Source: Clostridia bacterium | GTDB taxonomy: Bacteria; Bacillota_A; Clostridia; Oscillospirales; CAG-382 | Direction of reading: 5' to 3' | Assembly (NCBI GenBank): GCA_017517985.1 | Contig: JAFWWX010000442.1 | Span: 1 to 6,102, forward strand | DNA length: 6,102 nt | Part shown: positions 6,013-6,102 of the stretch, in pieces | Position numbering within the stretch: position 1 is the first letter of the stretch | Layout of the letters: each line of letters begins with the position of its first letter | Made by a program: the position numbers and the translations under genes | The notes under the pieces: generated by a model | The model's database searches: none | Told to the model about the DNA's origin: nothing | Seen by the model: only the letters and a program-made list of their open reading frames with translations

Positions 6013-6102
6013 CTATTGTTCAATTATTTTTACCACGCCTAAACCGGTATCTATTAAAACGGCGCGTTCTGTACCGAGCAATAAATAGCAATGTGTTTCT
6101 TC
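6013..6102 (-). pseudogene. Fragment of an MBL-fold metallo-hydrolase ending prematurely
   Basis: Reading leftward from the window edge, 29 codons encode ETHCYLLLG and GTERAVLIDTGLG and then stop at TAG (6015-6013). This is the characteristic start of metallo-beta-lactamase-fold hydrolases: a strand, then the DTG turn (D18 of the visible part). In the family the metal-binding HxHxDH motif lies several dozen residues further on. Here the frame closes eight codons after DTGLG, and I found no continuation in the other two frames before the next gene. The upstream start is outside the window. It is most likely the remnant of a truncated gene. Confidence 0.65.

Noticed and set aside
1..6102. CRISPR array, tRNA or rRNA genes, toxin-antitoxin or phage genes
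   Set aside because: No regular direct repeats, cloverleaf-like sequences, rRNA motifs or paired small genes were seen on either strand.

Overview
This window looks like a chromosomal stretch of a Gram-positive anaerobe of the class Clostridia (Bacillota), probably a gut or rumen fibre degrader. The grounds are strong AGGAG/GAGGTG ribosome sites, short A/T-rich intergenic regions with sigma-A type promoters, Sec signal peptides without outer-membrane features, a GH3 enzyme with the permuted domain order known from rumen Firmicutes, and a CotJC-type manganese catalase. This assignment is an inference; there is no rRNA or marker gene here.

Left and centre (1-4872): a compact locus for extracellular carbohydrate breakdown. 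A secreted SGNH/GDSL hydrolase, cut by the window edge, reads leftward. From the same 192-base intergenic region a permuted GH3 beta-glycosidase with a signal peptide and a hydrophobic C-terminal segment reads rightward. It ends at a hairpin terminator. A second secreted enzyme follows from its own promoter: a beta-helix protein with a GH28 (polygalacturonase-like) acidic triad and an N-terminal beta-rich domain. It ends at a terminator shared with the convergent gene. Together these could deacylate, cut and trim plant cell-wall polysaccharide at the cell surface. Two palindromes 21 bp apart between the divergent promoters are candidate operator sites.

Right end (4873-6102): this part looks rearranged. 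All genes read leftward. A manganese catalase keeps only its C-terminal three quarters. Its first ~60 residues are replaced by an unrelated 150-base segment rich in inverted repeats. Next comes an apparently intact, A/T-rich P-loop kinase-like gene, preceded by a fragment of an MBL-fold hydrolase that stops 8 codons after its IDTGLG motif. An intact gene lying between two gene fragments suggests insertion or deletion, or an assembly join. I see no transposase, recombinase, CRISPR array, tRNA or rRNA. I do not see a clearly new system. The most useful leads are the rearranged right end, the GH28-like enzyme without the usual active-site histidine, and the divergent operator-like region.
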